48,020 nucleotides of DNA, from assembly GCA_002716065.1 (NCBI GenBank), contig PAZE01000002.1, positions 6,617 through 54,636 on the forward strand, in the 5' to 3' direction. A program made the position numbers and the translations under genes. Under the pieces are notes generated by a model. The model saw only the letters and a list, made by a program, of their open reading frames with translations. It was not told where the DNA came from and did not search any database. This DNA comes from Crocinitomicaceae bacterium. GTDB lineage: Bacteria > Bacteroidota > Bacteroidia > Flavobacteriales_D > Parvicellaceae. This document shows positions 13,427 to 22,298 of the stretch, piece by piece. Position 1 is the first letter of the stretch. Every line of letters begins with the position of its first letter.

Positions 13427-14578
13427 TTATGCGGTTACTTTAACTAATTCTTTTATTTGCTTTCCAATTTTTATTGCCTCATTAATTTGTTTGTTAACAA
13501 CAGTAATGTGCCCCATTTTTCTATTAAGTCTGGATTTTTTCTTTCCATATATATGTGTAGAGACACCAGGAATAGCTAGTACTTTATTTATGTTTTGGTA
13601 AACGACATCTCCTTCGTTTTTATTTTCACCGACCAAATTTACCATTATTCCAGGTATTTTAATAGCTGTATTTCCAAGAGGAAGGTTAAGTATACTTCGA
13701 ATATGCTGGTCAAATTGGGAGGTTAAACAGCATTCAATAGTATGATGTCCAGAATTATGAGGTCTTGGTGCAACTTCATTAATAAGTATCTCATCATTTT
13801 CTGTTATAAAAAGCTCTACGGCAAGCAGGCCAATGCTATTGAATTTTTGAGCAGTTTTAAGTGCAATTTCATAGGCTTTTGTTTCCAATTCTTTTGAAAT
13901 ATTAGCTGGACACATGATGTATTCCACAAGATTAGAACTGGGATTAAACTCCATTTCAACTACAGGGAAAAAGGCTTCTTCACAAGCTTCATTCCTTGCA
14001 ACAATTACTGAAATTTCTTTTTTGATTTTAACTTTTTCTTCAATTAAACATTCAACATCAGAGAGCGAATTAATATCATCTTTATGATTTAGAATTTTCA
14101 CTCCCTTACCATCGTAACCGAATTTTGCGCTTTTCCAAACGGCTGGTAATTGAAAATTGCCATTATTGTAATCATCTAACAAATCTTTCAAACAAGAATA
14201 ATTGGAGTATTCTGATGTAGGAAGATGGTGTTTTTTGTAAAAATCCTTTTGCGCTGACTTATTTTGAATAGTTCTTAGAGTTGAAGAAGATGGAAAAACT
14301 TTTATTCCTTTATTTTCTAAAAATTCTAAGGCATCAGTGTTTACGTTTTCAATTTCGACTGTTAATACATCAACCTCTTTACCGAAATTTACTACATCTT
14401 CGAAGTTGGTTAAATCACCCACTACAAAGTCATTAGCAATGATACTACATGGAGCATTTTTATTCGGGTCCATAACCTTTGAAAAAATATCATATCTTTT
14501 GGTCTCAGATAACAACATTTTTCCTAGCTGTCCACCTCCTAATATTCCAAGTTTAAAATTTGAGCTAAAAAATTGCAT
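13427..14578 (-). CDS. purK: N5-carboxyaminoimidazole ribonucleotide synthase
   Basis: PurK is the ATP-grasp enzyme that carboxylates AIR to N5-CAIR using ATP and bicarbonate. The 383-residue product has the N-terminal LGILGGGQLGKML, the ATP-grasp segment WKSAKFGYDGKGVKI, INEVAPRPHNSGHHTIEC carrying metal- and substrate-binding residues, and a C-terminal KMGHITV. I chose the ATG at 14578; a GTG two codons upstream is possible. Unusually for this genome an AGGAG sits about 7 nt before that ATG. Confidence 0.96.
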   Translation of the reverse strand: MQFFSSNFKLGILGGGQLGKMLLSETKRYDIFSKVMDPNKNAPCSIIANDFVVGDLTNFEDVVNFGKEVDVLTVEIENVNTDALEFLENKGIKVFPSSSTLRTIQNKSAQKDFYKKHHLPTSEYSNYSCLKDLLDDYNNGNFQLPAVWKSAKFGYDGKGVKILNHKDDINSLSDVECLIEEKVKIKKEISVIVARNEACEEAFFPVVEMEFNPSSNLVEYIMCPANISKELETKAYEIALKTAQKFNSIGLLAVELFITENDEILINEVAPRPHNSGHHTIECCLTSQFDQHIRSILNLPLGNTAIKIPGIMVNLVGENKNEGDVVYQNINKVLAIPGVSTHIYGKKKSRLNRKMGHITVVNKQINEAIKIGKQIKELVKVTA

Positions 14579-14604
14579 AACCACTCCTGTTTAAAATATA
14601 ATTG

Positions 14605-14634
14605 CAAATGTAAGTTACCAAATTAAAGAAACAA
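14605..14634 (-). promoter_or_regulatory. Predicted promoter of the purK operon
   Basis: On the minus strand TACATTTG (14612-14605) matches TAnnTTTG, and a TTG (14634-14632) lies 19 nt upstream at the -33 position. Both fall in the purK/hpt divergent region. Confidence 0.5.
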
Positions 14635-14659
14635 TCATTTTTCAGTAAAATGAATTGAT

Positions 14660-14667
14660 TAACTTTG
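14660..14667 (+). promoter_or_regulatory. Predicted -7 element of the hpt operon (TAACTTTG)
   Basis: TAACTTTG matches the Bacteroidota -7 consensus and lies 17 nt before the chosen hpt ATG. The same octamer recurs before the histidine kinase and the acyltransferase operon. The -33 side is weak (TTTTTC). Confidence 0.5.
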
Positions 14668-14684
14668 GACCCCTAAACAAGATT

Positions 14685-15221
14685 ATGGAAATTGTTCAAC
14701 TTCATAGTAAGCGTTTTAAGAAGTTTATTTCTAACGGTCAGCTTCAAAATAGTATTGCTGAAATTGTGGCTAAAATTAATCTGGACTATGCTGATAAAAC
14801 GCCTGTTTTTGTTGGTGTTTTAAATGGTTCTTTTCTTTTTAGTGCGGATATAATAAAAGAATTTAATGGAAATTGTGAAGTAGCATTTATTCGATTAGCC
14901 TCTTACAAGGGAACAGCCTCAACTGGAGATGTTAATCAGTTAATGGGTCTTTCTATTGACTTAAAAGGAAGAGATGTGATTGTTCTTGAAGATATTGTCG
15001 ATACGGGAAATACCTTAGAGGTCATTATGAATACCATTAATTTACAGTCACCAAACTCAATTAAAATAGCAACTTTGTTATTTAAACCTGATGCGTATAA
15101 AAAGAAATACCCTGTAGACTACATAGCTATTGAAGTAGGTAATGATTTTCTTGTTGGATATGGGTTGGATTATGACGGTTTAGGTAGAAACTTAAAAGAT
15201 ATTTATAAAATAGTAGAATAA
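14685..15221 (+). CDS. hpt: Hypoxanthine phosphoribosyltransferase
   Basis: This purine-salvage enzyme attaches phosphoribose from PRPP to hypoxanthine or guanine. The 178-residue protein carries the PRPP loop VIVLEDIVDTGNTL at residues 98-111, the flexible-loop region SYKGTASTGDV, and the C-terminal purine-binding VDYIAIEVGNDFLVGYGLD. The ATG at 14685 fits the predicted promoter at 14660; a longer TTG-initiated version would include the promoter. It is the first gene of a five-gene plus-strand operon. Confidence 0.94.
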   Translation: MEIVQLHSKRFKKFISNGQLQNSIAEIVAKINLDYADKTPVFVGVLNGSFLFSADIIKEFNGNCEVAFIRLASYKGTASTGDVNQLMGLSIDLKGRDVIVLEDIVDTGNTLEVIMNTINLQSPNSIKIATLLFKPDAYKKKYPVDYIAIEVGNDFLVGYGLDYDGLGRNLKDIYKIVE

Positions 15222-15227
15222 ATAGAT

Positions 15228-15794
15228 ATGTTAAACATTGTATTATTTGGCCCTCCAGGGGCAGGGAAAGGAACTCAAGCAGAAAAATTAATTTCAAAAT
15301 ATAATCTTGTTCATTTGTCTACAGGTGATATTTTTAGATCTAATATTAAAGGTAAAACTGAATTAGGAAATTTAGCCAAGAGTTACATGGATAAGGGAGA
15401 ATTGGTCCCTGATTCTGTTACTATTCAAATGCTTGAAAAAGAAGTTAGTGCTAACCCTACTGCCAAAGGATTCATTTTTGATGGCTTTCCAAGAACAACA
15501 CACCAAGCAAAAGCTTTAGACGAGTTTTTAGATTCAATATCAACTGAAGTTTCTCTTATGCTAGCACTTGAAGTGCCTAAAGAAGAGCTAATTGAAAGGT
15601 TGTTGCTGAGAGGAAAAGAAAGCCAACGTGCAGATGATCAAGATAAATCAATTATTGAAAATAGAATTCGTGTGTACCTTGAACAAACTGCGATTGTTGC
15701 CAGCTACTATCAATCTCAAGGGAAGCACAAGTCTGTAAATGGTCAGGGAAGTATAGGTGAAATAACTGAAAGATTATTTCAGGTTATTGATTGA
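15228..15794 (+). CDS. adk: Adenylate kinase
   Basis: Adk equilibrates ATP and AMP with two ADP. The 188-residue protein has the P-loop [10 protein letters not shown] at residues 8-17, the AMP-binding LSTGDIFR, and [14 protein letters not shown]. The lid region ([15 protein letters not shown]) is short, so this is a short-form enzyme. It starts 6 nt after hpt and runs 19 nt short of the chosen obgE start. Confidence 0.96.
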   Translation: MLNIVLFGPPGAGKGTQAEKLISKYNLVHLSTGDIFRSNIKGKTELGNLAKSYMDKGELVPDSVTIQMLEKEVSANPTAKGFIFDGFPRTTHQAKALDEFLDSISTEVSLMLALEVPKEELIERLLLRGKESQRADDQDKSIIENRIRVYLEQTAIVASYYQSQGKHKSVNGQGSIGEITERLFQVID

Positions 15795-15813
15795 AAAATT
15801 AGTTTCTTTAAAA

Positions 15814-16806
15814 ATGGCATCTTCAAATTTTGTAGACTATGTTAAGATTTGTTGCAGATCTGGAAAAGGTGGTGCTGGATCTACCCATTTTCATAGAGAC
15901 AGAACAACTGCTAAAGGAGGTCCCGATGGAGGTAATGGAGGTAGAGGAGGTCATGTGATATTAAAAGGGAATAGTCATATTTGGACTCTTTTAAATTTAA
16001 AATATAGAAAGCATGTGATTGCTTCTCATGGATCACCTGGCTCTAGTGGTTTAAAAACTGGAAAAGATGGCGATGATGAAATTCTTGAAGTCCCACTGGG
16101 GACTGTTGCCAAAGATGCAGATAGCGGAAAGGTGCTTTTTGAAATTACAGAACATAATCAACAGGAGGTATTAGTAAGTGGAGGTAGAGGTGGTTTGGGT
16201 AATGATAATTTTAAATCTTCCACCAATAGAACCCCAAGATATGCTCAGCCGGGGGAACCTGGTAAAGAGGAATGGAAAATACTTGAGCTTAAAGTATTGG
16301 CAGATGTTGGATTAGTAGGCTTTCCTAATGCTGGAAAATCAACTTTACTTTCTGTTGTTTCTGAGGCTAAACCCGAAATCGCCAATTATCCTTTTACTAC
16401 ACTTGTTCCTAATTTAGGTATTGTTGGATATCGAGATCATAAATCTTTTGTTATGGCTGATATACCTGGAATTATTGAAGGTGCTCATTTAGGAAAGGGT
16501 TTGGGTCATCGTTTTTTAAGACACATTGAAAGAAACTCGGTTTTGTTATTTATGGTTCCAGCAGATGCAGATAATATCGAAAAAGAATACAATATATTAC
16601 TAAACGAGTTAAGGCAATATAATCCAGAGTTAATTGACAAAGAAAGAATTCTTGCTGTTACAAAATGTGATATGCTCGATGAAGAATTAAAAGCTGAGTT
16701 AGCTCAGGAATTTCCAAAAGATATTCAGGTAGTTTGTATTTCTTCTATTGCGAACATGGGGGTTATGGAGTTAAAGGATTTAATTTGGAAAAAAATTAAC
16801 TCATGA
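15814..16806 (+). CDS. obgE: GTPase Obg (CgtA), ribosome-associated
   Basis: Obg is an essential GTPase involved in large-subunit ribosome maturation and stress signalling. The N-terminal glycine-rich Obg fold is clear ([26 protein letters not shown]), followed by a G domain with GFPNAGKST (G1), the switch region [29 protein letters not shown] (G3) and TKCD (G4). The 330-residue length lacks the C-terminal OCT domain, as is common in this phylum. I start at ATG 15814 because an upstream start would overlap adk and add a non-conserved tail. Confidence 0.95.
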   Translation: MASSNFVDYVKICCRSGKGGAGSTHFHRDRTTAKGGPDGGNGGRGGHVILKGNSHIWTLLNLKYRKHVIASHGSPGSSGLKTGKDGDDEILEVPLGTVAKDADSGKVLFEITEHNQQEVLVSGGRGGLGNDNFKSSTNRTPRYAQPGEPGKEEWKILELKVLADVGLVGFPNAGKSTLLSVVSEAKPEIANYPFTTLVPNLGIVGYRDHKSFVMADIPGIIEGAHLGKGLGHRFLRHIERNSVLLFMVPADADNIEKEYNILLNELRQYNPELIDKERILAVTKCDMLDEELKAELAQEFPKDIQVVCISSIANMGVMELKDLIWKKINS

Positions 16807-17390
16807 CATTTCTTGAACGGATTGAATCTTTTGATCATCAGCTTTTGATGCTAGTCAATGGTGCTAACTCTCCATTTTTAGATGATTTTATGTGGATTGT
16901 TAGCAGTAAGCTTTTTGGTATGCCTTTCTATTTAATTTTTCTTTACATTTTATTTAAAAATAAGCCGATTAAACAATTACTTATATGTGTTTTACTACTC
17001 ATAGTAGCTGTTGGACTTGCAGATTTAACTGCAAAATATTGCTTTAAAGAAGTTTTTGAGAGGTATCGTCCATCTCACAATTTAGCTATAAAAGATCAAC
17101 TTCATTTTGTTTTGAATGCTAATGGATTGCCTTATATTGGAGGTAAATTTGGGTTTGTCTCTAGCCATGCTTGCAATATGTTTGCGCTAACTTTTTTATT
17201 TTATCGTTTTATAAAAGAAAAATATCCTAAAGCTATTTGGTTGTTGCTTTTTTTGGTGCTTTTAATCATATACAGCAGGGTTTATTTAGGTGTTCATTAT
17301 CCATCGGATGTAATTGCTGGTGGAGTTATAGGAGTTTTCATTGCCCAGTTTCTTTATTATCTTTCGTTAGAATTTAAATGGGTTAAATGA
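16803..17390 (+). CDS. PAP2-family membrane phosphatase
   Basis: The 195-residue protein has several hydrophobic segments and the three phosphatidic acid phosphatase type 2 motifs: K-x6-RP in [13 protein letters not shown] in place of the usual PSGH, and [12 protein letters not shown] with the catalytic His. Enzymes of this family dephosphorylate membrane substrates such as undecaprenyl pyrophosphate, phosphatidate or lipid A. The substrate here cannot be told from sequence. It is coupled to obgE and crcB by ATGA overlaps on both sides. Confidence 0.88.
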   Translation: MTFLERIESFDHQLLMLVNGANSPFLDDFMWIVSSKLFGMPFYLIFLYILFKNKPIKQLLICVLLLIVAVGLADLTAKYCFKEVFERYRPSHNLAIKDQLHFVLNANGLPYIGGKFGFVSSHACNMFALTFLFYRFIKEKYPKAIWLLLFLVLLIIYSRVYLGVHYPSDVIAGGVIGVFIAQFLYYLSLEFKWVK

Positions 17391-17755
17391 TAGTTTATCT
17401 CTATATTTTTATCGGAGGAGGATTAGGCGCTGTGTCAAGGTATGGCATTGGAAGAATTTCTGAACACCTACTTGGAAATGGCTTTCCTTATGGAACTTTG
17501 ATATCTAATTTTCTTAGCTGTCTATTGTTGGGGATATTGCTGTATTATTCAATTGGATTAAAATGGTTTTCTCAAGAAATGAAGCTTTTTATGATTGTTG
17601 GCTTTTGCGGAGGATTTAGTACGTTCTCTACTTTCAGTTTGGAGACAATACAATTGTTTAAATCAGGTCAAAATATGGAGGCAGTTCTTAATATTCTTAT
17701 AAGCCTTCTGCTTTGTTTAAGTATTCTGCTGTTTTTAAGTAAGCAGAAGCTTTAG
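17387..17755 (+). CDS. crcB: Fluoride channel CrcB/Fluc
   Basis: A 122-residue, four-helix membrane protein with the Fluc signatures GGGLGAVSRYGIGR, GTLISNFLSC and GFCGGFSTFSTFS, whose Phe and Ser/Thr residues line the fluoride path. Fluc channels are dual-topology dimers that export fluoride. It ends the hpt operon through an ATGA overlap with the phosphatase gene and overlaps the stop of the convergent lipoprotein gene by 4 nt. I see no fluoride riboswitch, as expected for an internal operon gene. Confidence 0.92.
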   Translation: MIVYLYIFIGGGLGAVSRYGIGRISEHLLGNGFPYGTLISNFLSCLLLGILLYYSIGLKWFSQEMKLFMIVGFCGGFSTFSTFSLETIQLFKSGQNMEAVLNILISLLLCLSILLFLSKQKL

Positions 17756-17991
17756 TGGGTTTTATCCTCATCGATACATTCGATTAATATCTCTGATATA
17801 TGATTCTCATTTTTAGCTATTTCTGAGAAACTATTGTATTGTAGTTTTACTTTTTCAATTGCACAATTGCAAAATTCTTTTTCCCATTTTGTTTTTTCAC
17901 ATTGCTCCATGAATTCTAAAGTGTCTTTATCAGACCATTGATTACAAGAAGTAATAATTACAATGAATGTAAAAAGTAAGATATGTTTCAT
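17752..17991 (-). CDS. Small Cys-rich putative lipoprotein, unknown function
   Basis: The 79-residue product has a lipoprotein signal (MKHILLFTFIVIITSC) with a probable lipidated Cys at 16. The mature part is short, charged and carries four further Cys residues, three of them in the pattern C-x10-C-x-C (CEKTKWEKEFCNC) and one near the C-terminus. I do not recognise a family. It is the last gene of a four-gene minus-strand chain and overlaps DUF4296 by ATGA, so it is probably translated together with pyrC. Paired cysteines could form disulfides or bind metal; that is speculation. Confidence 0.7.
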   Translation of the reverse strand: MKHILLFTFIVIITSCNQWSDKDTLEFMEQCEKTKWEKEFCNCAIEKVKLQYNSFSEIAKNENHISEILIECIDEDKTH

Positions 17992-18392
17992 TTTCTTAAT
18001 ATAGGGTTTCTTTCTAATGTATCAGTTTCTTGTTTATAGTTTTCTAGATCTATATCTGGAAGATTTAACTCGATAGCTAATAATTTCTCTTTAACTTTTG
18101 CATAAAGAGCTTTGTAGCTTTTTGGAAATTGAGCATAATAGGTAAGGGATTGATTAAAATCTTCTTCGTTAATACCGTGATTTTGCAAAACAATTGACTT
18201 GAAAAATTGAAGAGAATCTTTGTAGGTTACCAAATTAATTCCAGTTTGATTAATATGAGCTTCCATTAAATGAAATTCTGCTAAAACTGCTGATAGCTCG
18301 TCTTGTTTTATAGAAGGCTTTGTTGAGTCAAAGACTGGTTTTTCTGAACAAGAGTAAAAAGAAAATAATATCAAAAAAAAGTATATTCTCAT
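17988..18392 (-). CDS. DUF4296 domain lipoprotein
   Basis: The 134-residue protein has a lipobox FYSC (Cys 15) and then the DUF4296 pattern: DELSAVLAEFHLMEAHIN, YKDSLQFFKSIVLQNHGI, EEDFNQSLTYYAQFPK and a helical tail. DUF4296 proteins are Bacteroidota lipoproteins of unknown function, usually encoded near pyrC and a polyprenol-phosphate mannosyltransferase, exactly as here. ATGA overlaps join it to pyrC and to the next small lipoprotein gene. Confidence 0.85.
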   Translation of the reverse strand: MRIYFFLILFSFYSCSEKPVFDSTKPSIKQDELSAVLAEFHLMEAHINQTGINLVTYKDSLQFFKSIVLQNHGINEEDFNQSLTYYAQFPKSYKALYAKVKEKLLAIELNLPDIDLENYKQETDTLERNPILRK

Positions 18393-19726
18393 CTATTAAA
18401 AGTTAATCTCATACCCTTTTTATTGGTATTGAAAGCCCCGTTGCAATAGGCTAAATGACCATTTACAATGGTGCATTTTATTGTTGAGTTAAATTCTTGG
18501 TTTTCAAATGGTGACCAACCACACTTATAGTAAAGACTATCTTTGGTTACCTTTTGAGTTTTATTAAGATTTACCAACACCAGATCTGCATAGTATCCTT
18601 CTTTTATATATCCCCTTTTGTTAATTTGGTAAATATCTGCAACAGAATGGCTTGTTTTTTCAACTATTTTTTCAATTGTTGTTTCACCTTTTTTTGCCAA
18701 TTCCAATAATGCTAAAATGGCATGTTGAACTAGTGGTCCACCAGACGGAGCTTTAAAATAAGGATTGTTCTTTTCTTCAATTGTATGTGGTGCGTGATCA
18801 GTAGCGATAACGTCAATTATATTGTTATTTACAGCATTTAAGATTGCAGCTCTATCATTTTCAGTTTTTACAGCAGGATTCCATTTAATTAAAGTGCCTT
18901 TTGAATCGTAGTAGCTATCGTTAAACCAGAGGTGATGAATACAAGCTTCGGCAGTAATTCTTTTTTCTTTTAAAGGAGTTGTATTGTTGAACAGAGCCAA
19001 TTCTTTCTCAGTAGATATATGTAGAATATGAAGTCGAGTATTGTGCTTGGCTGCTAAGTCAGCTGCCATTGATGATGATTTGTAACAAGCCTCTTCATTT
19101 CTTATTAATGGGTGATATTTAATGGGGAGATTTTCACCATATTTTTGTTTGAATAAGGCGGTATTATTAATTATGGTTTGTTCGTCTTCGCAGTGAGTAG
19201 CAATTAATAGTTTGCAGTTTTTAAAGATGTCTTCTAAGGTGCTTTTATTGTCAACTAACATGTTCCCAGTTGAAGAACCCATGAAAATTTTAACTCCACA
19301 TACTGTTGATGGGTCTGTTTTAAGAACTTCATCTAAGTTGTTGTTAGTAGCACCCATATAAAAAGAATAATTCGCTAATGAATTGTTTTGTGCAATAACA
19401 TATTTGTCGGCTAACAATTCTTGAGTAACTGTATTTGGAACAGTGTTTGGCATTTCCATAAAACTGGTAATGCCCCCAGCAACAGCTGCTCGCGATTCAG
19501 TTTCTATATTTGCTTTATGAGTAAGGCCTGGCTCTCTGAAATGAACTTGGTCGTCTATCATTCCAGGAATTAAGTGTAAATTTTTTCCGTCAATAATTTG
19601 TTTGAAGTTGCCTTTAATTTCTTCTTTGCTAATTGTTGAAATTTTAGTGCCTTCAATTAACACATTGCCAATTGTTGTTTTTCCCTGATTAACAATACTG
19701 ACATTTTGGATTAAAATAGTACTCAT
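18389..19726 (-). CDS. pyrC: Dihydroorotase
   Basis: PyrC cyclises carbamoyl aspartate to dihydroorotate in pyrimidine synthesis. The 445-residue amidohydrolase shows DDQVHFREPGLTHKA, AAVAGGITSFMEMPNT, ATHCEDE, LHILHISTEKE and DVIATDHAPHT. The first His of the usual H-x-H metal motif is Gln here (D-Q-V-H); I recall the same substitution in other Bacteroidota dihydroorotases, so the gene is probably active. It is the second gene in a chain of ATGA overlaps, between a mannosyltransferase and DUF4296. Confidence 0.93.
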   Translation of the reverse strand: MSTILIQNVSIVNQGKTTIGNVLIEGTKISTISKEEIKGNFKQIIDGKNLHLIPGMIDDQVHFREPGLTHKANIETESRAAVAGGITSFMEMPNTVPNTVTQELLADKYVIAQNNSLANYSFYMGATNNNLDEVLKTDPSTVCGVKIFMGSSTGNMLVDNKSTLEDIFKNCKLLIATHCEDEQTIINNTALFKQKYGENLPIKYHPLIRNEEACYKSSSMAADLAAKHNTRLHILHISTEKELALFNNTTPLKEKRITAEACIHHLWFNDSYYDSKGTLIKWNPAVKTENDRAAILNAVNNNIIDVIATDHAPHTIEEKNNPYFKAPSGGPLVQHAILALLELAKKGETTIEKIVEKTSHSVADIYQINKRGYIKEGYYADLVLVNLNKTQKVTKDSLYYKCGWSPFENQEFNSTIKCTIVNGHLAYCNGAFNTNKKGMRLTFNR

Positions 19727-20436
19727 TTAAATTTTTTGTTTCTTAGTTTTAACACTCCCCAAAAAGCTTCTTTAAAAATACTCATGTTCATTTTTGATTC
19801 TCCAAGCTGTCTGTCTTTGAAAGTAATGGGTATTTCTTTAAGCTTAAAACCTAGTTTGTAGGCTGAATATTTCATTTCAATTTGAAAAGCATAACCCATA
19901 AACCATATGTTGTCCAAATTTATAGTGCTTAAAACAGATTTTTTGTAACATTTAAAACCAGCCGTAGTGTCTTTGATGTTCATAAAAAGAATTAATCGAA
20001 CATAGATTGAAGCAAAATAGGAAATTAACCATCTTGATTTTGGCCAATTTTCAACTTTGCCACCAACTACATACCTTGAGCCAATACAAAGATCCACATT
20101 TTCATTTTTACAGGCTTCTAGTAATCTTATTAAGTCATCGGGATTGTGAGAAAAATCTGCATCCATTTCAAAGATATAGTCGTATTCCATTTGCAGTGCC
20201 CATTTAAATCCTGTAATGTAAGCGGTTCCTAGTCCAAGTTTAGATGGACGCTCAATTAAGTGTAGCTCCATGTGGAATTCTTTTTGAAGAGATTGGATAA
20301 TAGCTGCAGTTCCATCTGGAGAGCCATCATCTACTATTAGCACATGAAAATTGGCGTCTAAGGAAATAACTTTTCGGATAATATTTTCAATATTTTCCTT
20401 TTCATTATATGTAGGGATAATAACTAAACTCTTCAT
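19723..20436 (-). CDS. Polyprenol-phosphate mannosyltransferase-like GT2 enzyme
   Basis: The 237-residue protein is a family 2 glycosyltransferase: VIIPTYNEKENIENII, VDDGSPDGTAAI, the DxD-type EMDADFSHNP and CIGSRYVVGG, followed by FKDRQLGESKM. This layout matches dolichyl/polyprenol-phosphate mannose synthase, which makes a lipid-linked mannose donor used on the outer face of the membrane. No C-terminal membrane anchor is present. It heads the pyrC operon, a gene order I know from other Flavobacteriia. The exact sugar and lipid are inferred from family resemblance. Confidence 0.88.
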   Translation of the reverse strand: MKSLVIIPTYNEKENIENIIRKVISLDANFHVLIVDDGSPDGTAAIIQSLQKEFHMELHLIERPSKLGLGTAYITGFKWALQMEYDYIFEMDADFSHNPDDLIRLLEACKNENVDLCIGSRYVVGGKVENWPKSRWLISYFASIYVRLILFMNIKDTTAGFKCYKKSVLSTINLDNIWFMGYAFQIEMKYSAYKLGFKLKEIPITFKDRQLGESKMNMSIFKEAFWGVLKLRNKKFK

Positions 20437-20571
20437 TAGCTAACGAATATAATTGAATATCTAATAAGAATTATTTTATTTGATTCATTTTTGAATTATA
20501 GTACTTAATCTTAACTTTTTTTAACGCTTACTCTTTTGATTTGCTCAACATTTCTTTACTAACTTAGTAGT

Positions 20572-21921
20572 ATGAAGTTTATTCTTTTTTCATTAATGCT
20601 TATTTTTTCGACTGTTTTTTTTTCGCAGGCAGAATATGTAAATTATCTTGACTCATGGACAACAACTGGCTTGCCTGTTACTAACGATGGTGAGTCCGTA
20701 TTTAATGAAGTTTGGGGTTTTGTCCAAGCTGGAAAGGAGTATGCTGTAATTGGTTCAACAGCGGGCACACATTTTTTTTTGGTTAACGATAACAACGATT
20801 TAGATTCTATAGGTTTTGTTCAAGGTAAACATGTTGCTACTGATGCTGTTCATAGAGATTATCATGATTACAGTGGCTATTTGTATGCCGTTTGTGATGA
20901 AGGTTCAAGTTCTCTTCAGATTATTGATTTGCACTATCTTCCTGATAGTTTGCATGTGGTGTACGATAGTGATTCTTTAATGGTAAGAGTACATAATATT
21001 TTTATAGATAGTGCTACAGCTAAGCTATATGCTTGTGGTATGACTAAAAATTCAGGTGGGTTTCCAATGTCTGTTTTTGATATTTCTAGTCCTACCAATC
21101 CAGTTTTTCTTTCAGACTATGAGTTTGTCAATTATGTACATGATGCTTACGTAAGAAATGATAGTGCTTACTTAAATTGTGGTCCTCAAGGATTGGTTGT
21201 TGTTGATTTCTCAAATCCAAATTTACCTATGCCATTAGGAAATTTAGAGTTTTATACAGACAAAGGATACAATCATTCTGGTTGGTTAAGTGAGGATGGA
21301 AAAACGTATGTTTTATGTGATGAAACCCCCTCAATGAAGGTTAAGGTCTTGGATGTTTCAGACCTTTCGAATATTCAGGTTGCCTCTTTATTTACTTCTG
21401 GTTTTTACCAGCAGACACTTCCACACAATGTTATTCTTAAAGATGGAATTGCTTATGTAAGTTACTATAATGATGGACTTCAAATATTTGATGTCAGAAA
21501 TATTAATTTACCTAAGAGAATTGGTTATTATGATAGTTATCAGGGGTCCAATAGTGGTTTGTATCGTGGGGTTTGGGGTGTGTATCCTAATCTTCCAAGT
21601 GGGAGAATTTTAATTTCAGATCGTACAAATGGTCTTTATTTACTTGATTTTGTGCCTCCTCCAGAAGTTCATTCTACAAGTGATTTTCTTGTTTTCCCCA
21701 ATCCTTCATCTGATTACATCTATTTTGTTCATTCTCATTTAGGTAATTCAGATTATACAGTTGAAGTTTTTAACTTACTTGGTCAAAAGGTTGCAACTTA
21801 TAATGGAGATAGAGATTTTCTATATATTGACATTTCAGCATACAGAGCCGGATTATACTTGTTAAAGTATTCTTCAAACCTTTCTGATACTGAAAACGTT
21901 ATTAGTTTTATAAAGCGATGA
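20572..21921 (+). CDS. Secreted choice-of-anchor B protein with T9SS sorting domain
   Basis: A signal peptide (KFILFSLMLIFSTVFFSQ) precedes a long beta-propeller-like region of the choice-of-anchor B family with LVIVD-type repeats, for example SLQIIDLHYLPD, LVVVDFSNPNLP, GLQIFDVRNINLPKRI and GLYLLDF. The last ~75 residues (VFPNPSSDYIYF, VEVFNLLGQKV, YRAGLYLLKY) form a type A T9SS sorting domain, so the protein is exported across the outer membrane and anchored or released. Its ligand or activity is unknown. An ATGA overlap joins it to the next gene. Confidence 0.88.
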   Translation: MKFILFSLMLIFSTVFFSQAEYVNYLDSWTTTGLPVTNDGESVFNEVWGFVQAGKEYAVIGSTAGTHFFLVNDNNDLDSIGFVQGKHVATDAVHRDYHDYSGYLYAVCDEGSSSLQIIDLHYLPDSLHVVYDSDSLMVRVHNIFIDSATAKLYACGMTKNSGGFPMSVFDISSPTNPVFLSDYEFVNYVHDAYVRNDSAYLNCGPQGLVVVDFSNPNLPMPLGNLEFYTDKGYNHSGWLSEDGKTYVLCDETPSMKVKVLDVSDLSNIQVASLFTSGFYQQTLPHNVILKDGIAYVSYYNDGLQIFDVRNINLPKRIGYYDSYQGSNSGLYRGVWGVYPNLPSGRILISDRTNGLYLLDFVPPPEVHSTSDFLVFPNPSSDYIYFVHSHLGNSDYTVEVFNLLGQKVATYNGDRDFLYIDISAYRAGLYLLKYSSNLSDTENVISFIKR

Positions 21922-22256
21922 AAAGCAGCTCTTTCAGTGCTGATGTCTTGGATGTTGTTCGTTTAATTCCTTATGGTAGGGTAACTACATACGGTGCTAT
22001 TGCAGCCTATTTAGGCTCAAAAAGAAGTTCAAGAACTGTTGGTTGGATTCTTAATTCGACAAAAGGAATTTCTGATGTTCCTGCTCACAGAGTTGTCAAT
22101 AGAAATGGACTATTAACAGGAAAAAAACATTTCAAGTCTTTAACAACTATGTCGAAACTACTTATTAATGAGGGAGTTAATGTTGAAAATGATTTAGTAG
22201 TTGATTTTAAGCAACTTTTTTGGGATCCGAATCTAGCCCTTTCTCTAACAAGTTGA
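21918..22256 (+). CDS. Alkyltransferase-like protein (ATL), MGMT fold without catalytic Cys
   Basis: The 112-residue protein has the DNA-binding domain of O6-alkylguanine-DNA alkyltransferases: VVRLIPYGRVTTYGAIAAYLG, SSRTVGWILN (with the Arg finger) and the active-site segment PAHRVVNRNG. The acceptor Cys of PCHRV is Ala (residue 56), which defines ATL proteins. These bind O6-alkylguanine lesions without repairing them and hand them to nucleotide excision repair. The gene overlaps the end of the secreted-protein gene by 4 nt, an unexpected pairing. Motifs are otherwise intact, so it is not a decayed MGMT. Confidence 0.9.
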   Translation: MKSSSFSADVLDVVRLIPYGRVTTYGAIAAYLGSKRSSRTVGWILNSTKGISDVPAHRVVNRNGLLTGKKHFKSLTTMSKLLINEGVNVENDLVVDFKQLFWDPNLALSLTS

Positions 22257-22266
22257 TAAATCTTTG

Positions 22267-22274
22267 TATTTTTG
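22267..22274 (+). promoter_or_regulatory. Predicted -7 element of mrp-nifU (TATTTTTG)
   Basis: TATTTTTG fits TAnnTTTG and lies 24 nt before the chosen mrp ATG, just after the ATL stop codon. A -33 partner is not clear. Confidence 0.45.
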
Positions 22275-22298
22275 TTTAGAGTTATTCTAAATAGTTAT

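Noticed and set aside
20437-20571. Promoter for the secreted choice-of-anchor B gene (TAACTTAG at 20560).
   Set aside because: It misses the -7 consensus at one position and ends 4 nt before the ATG; too weak to list as a feature.
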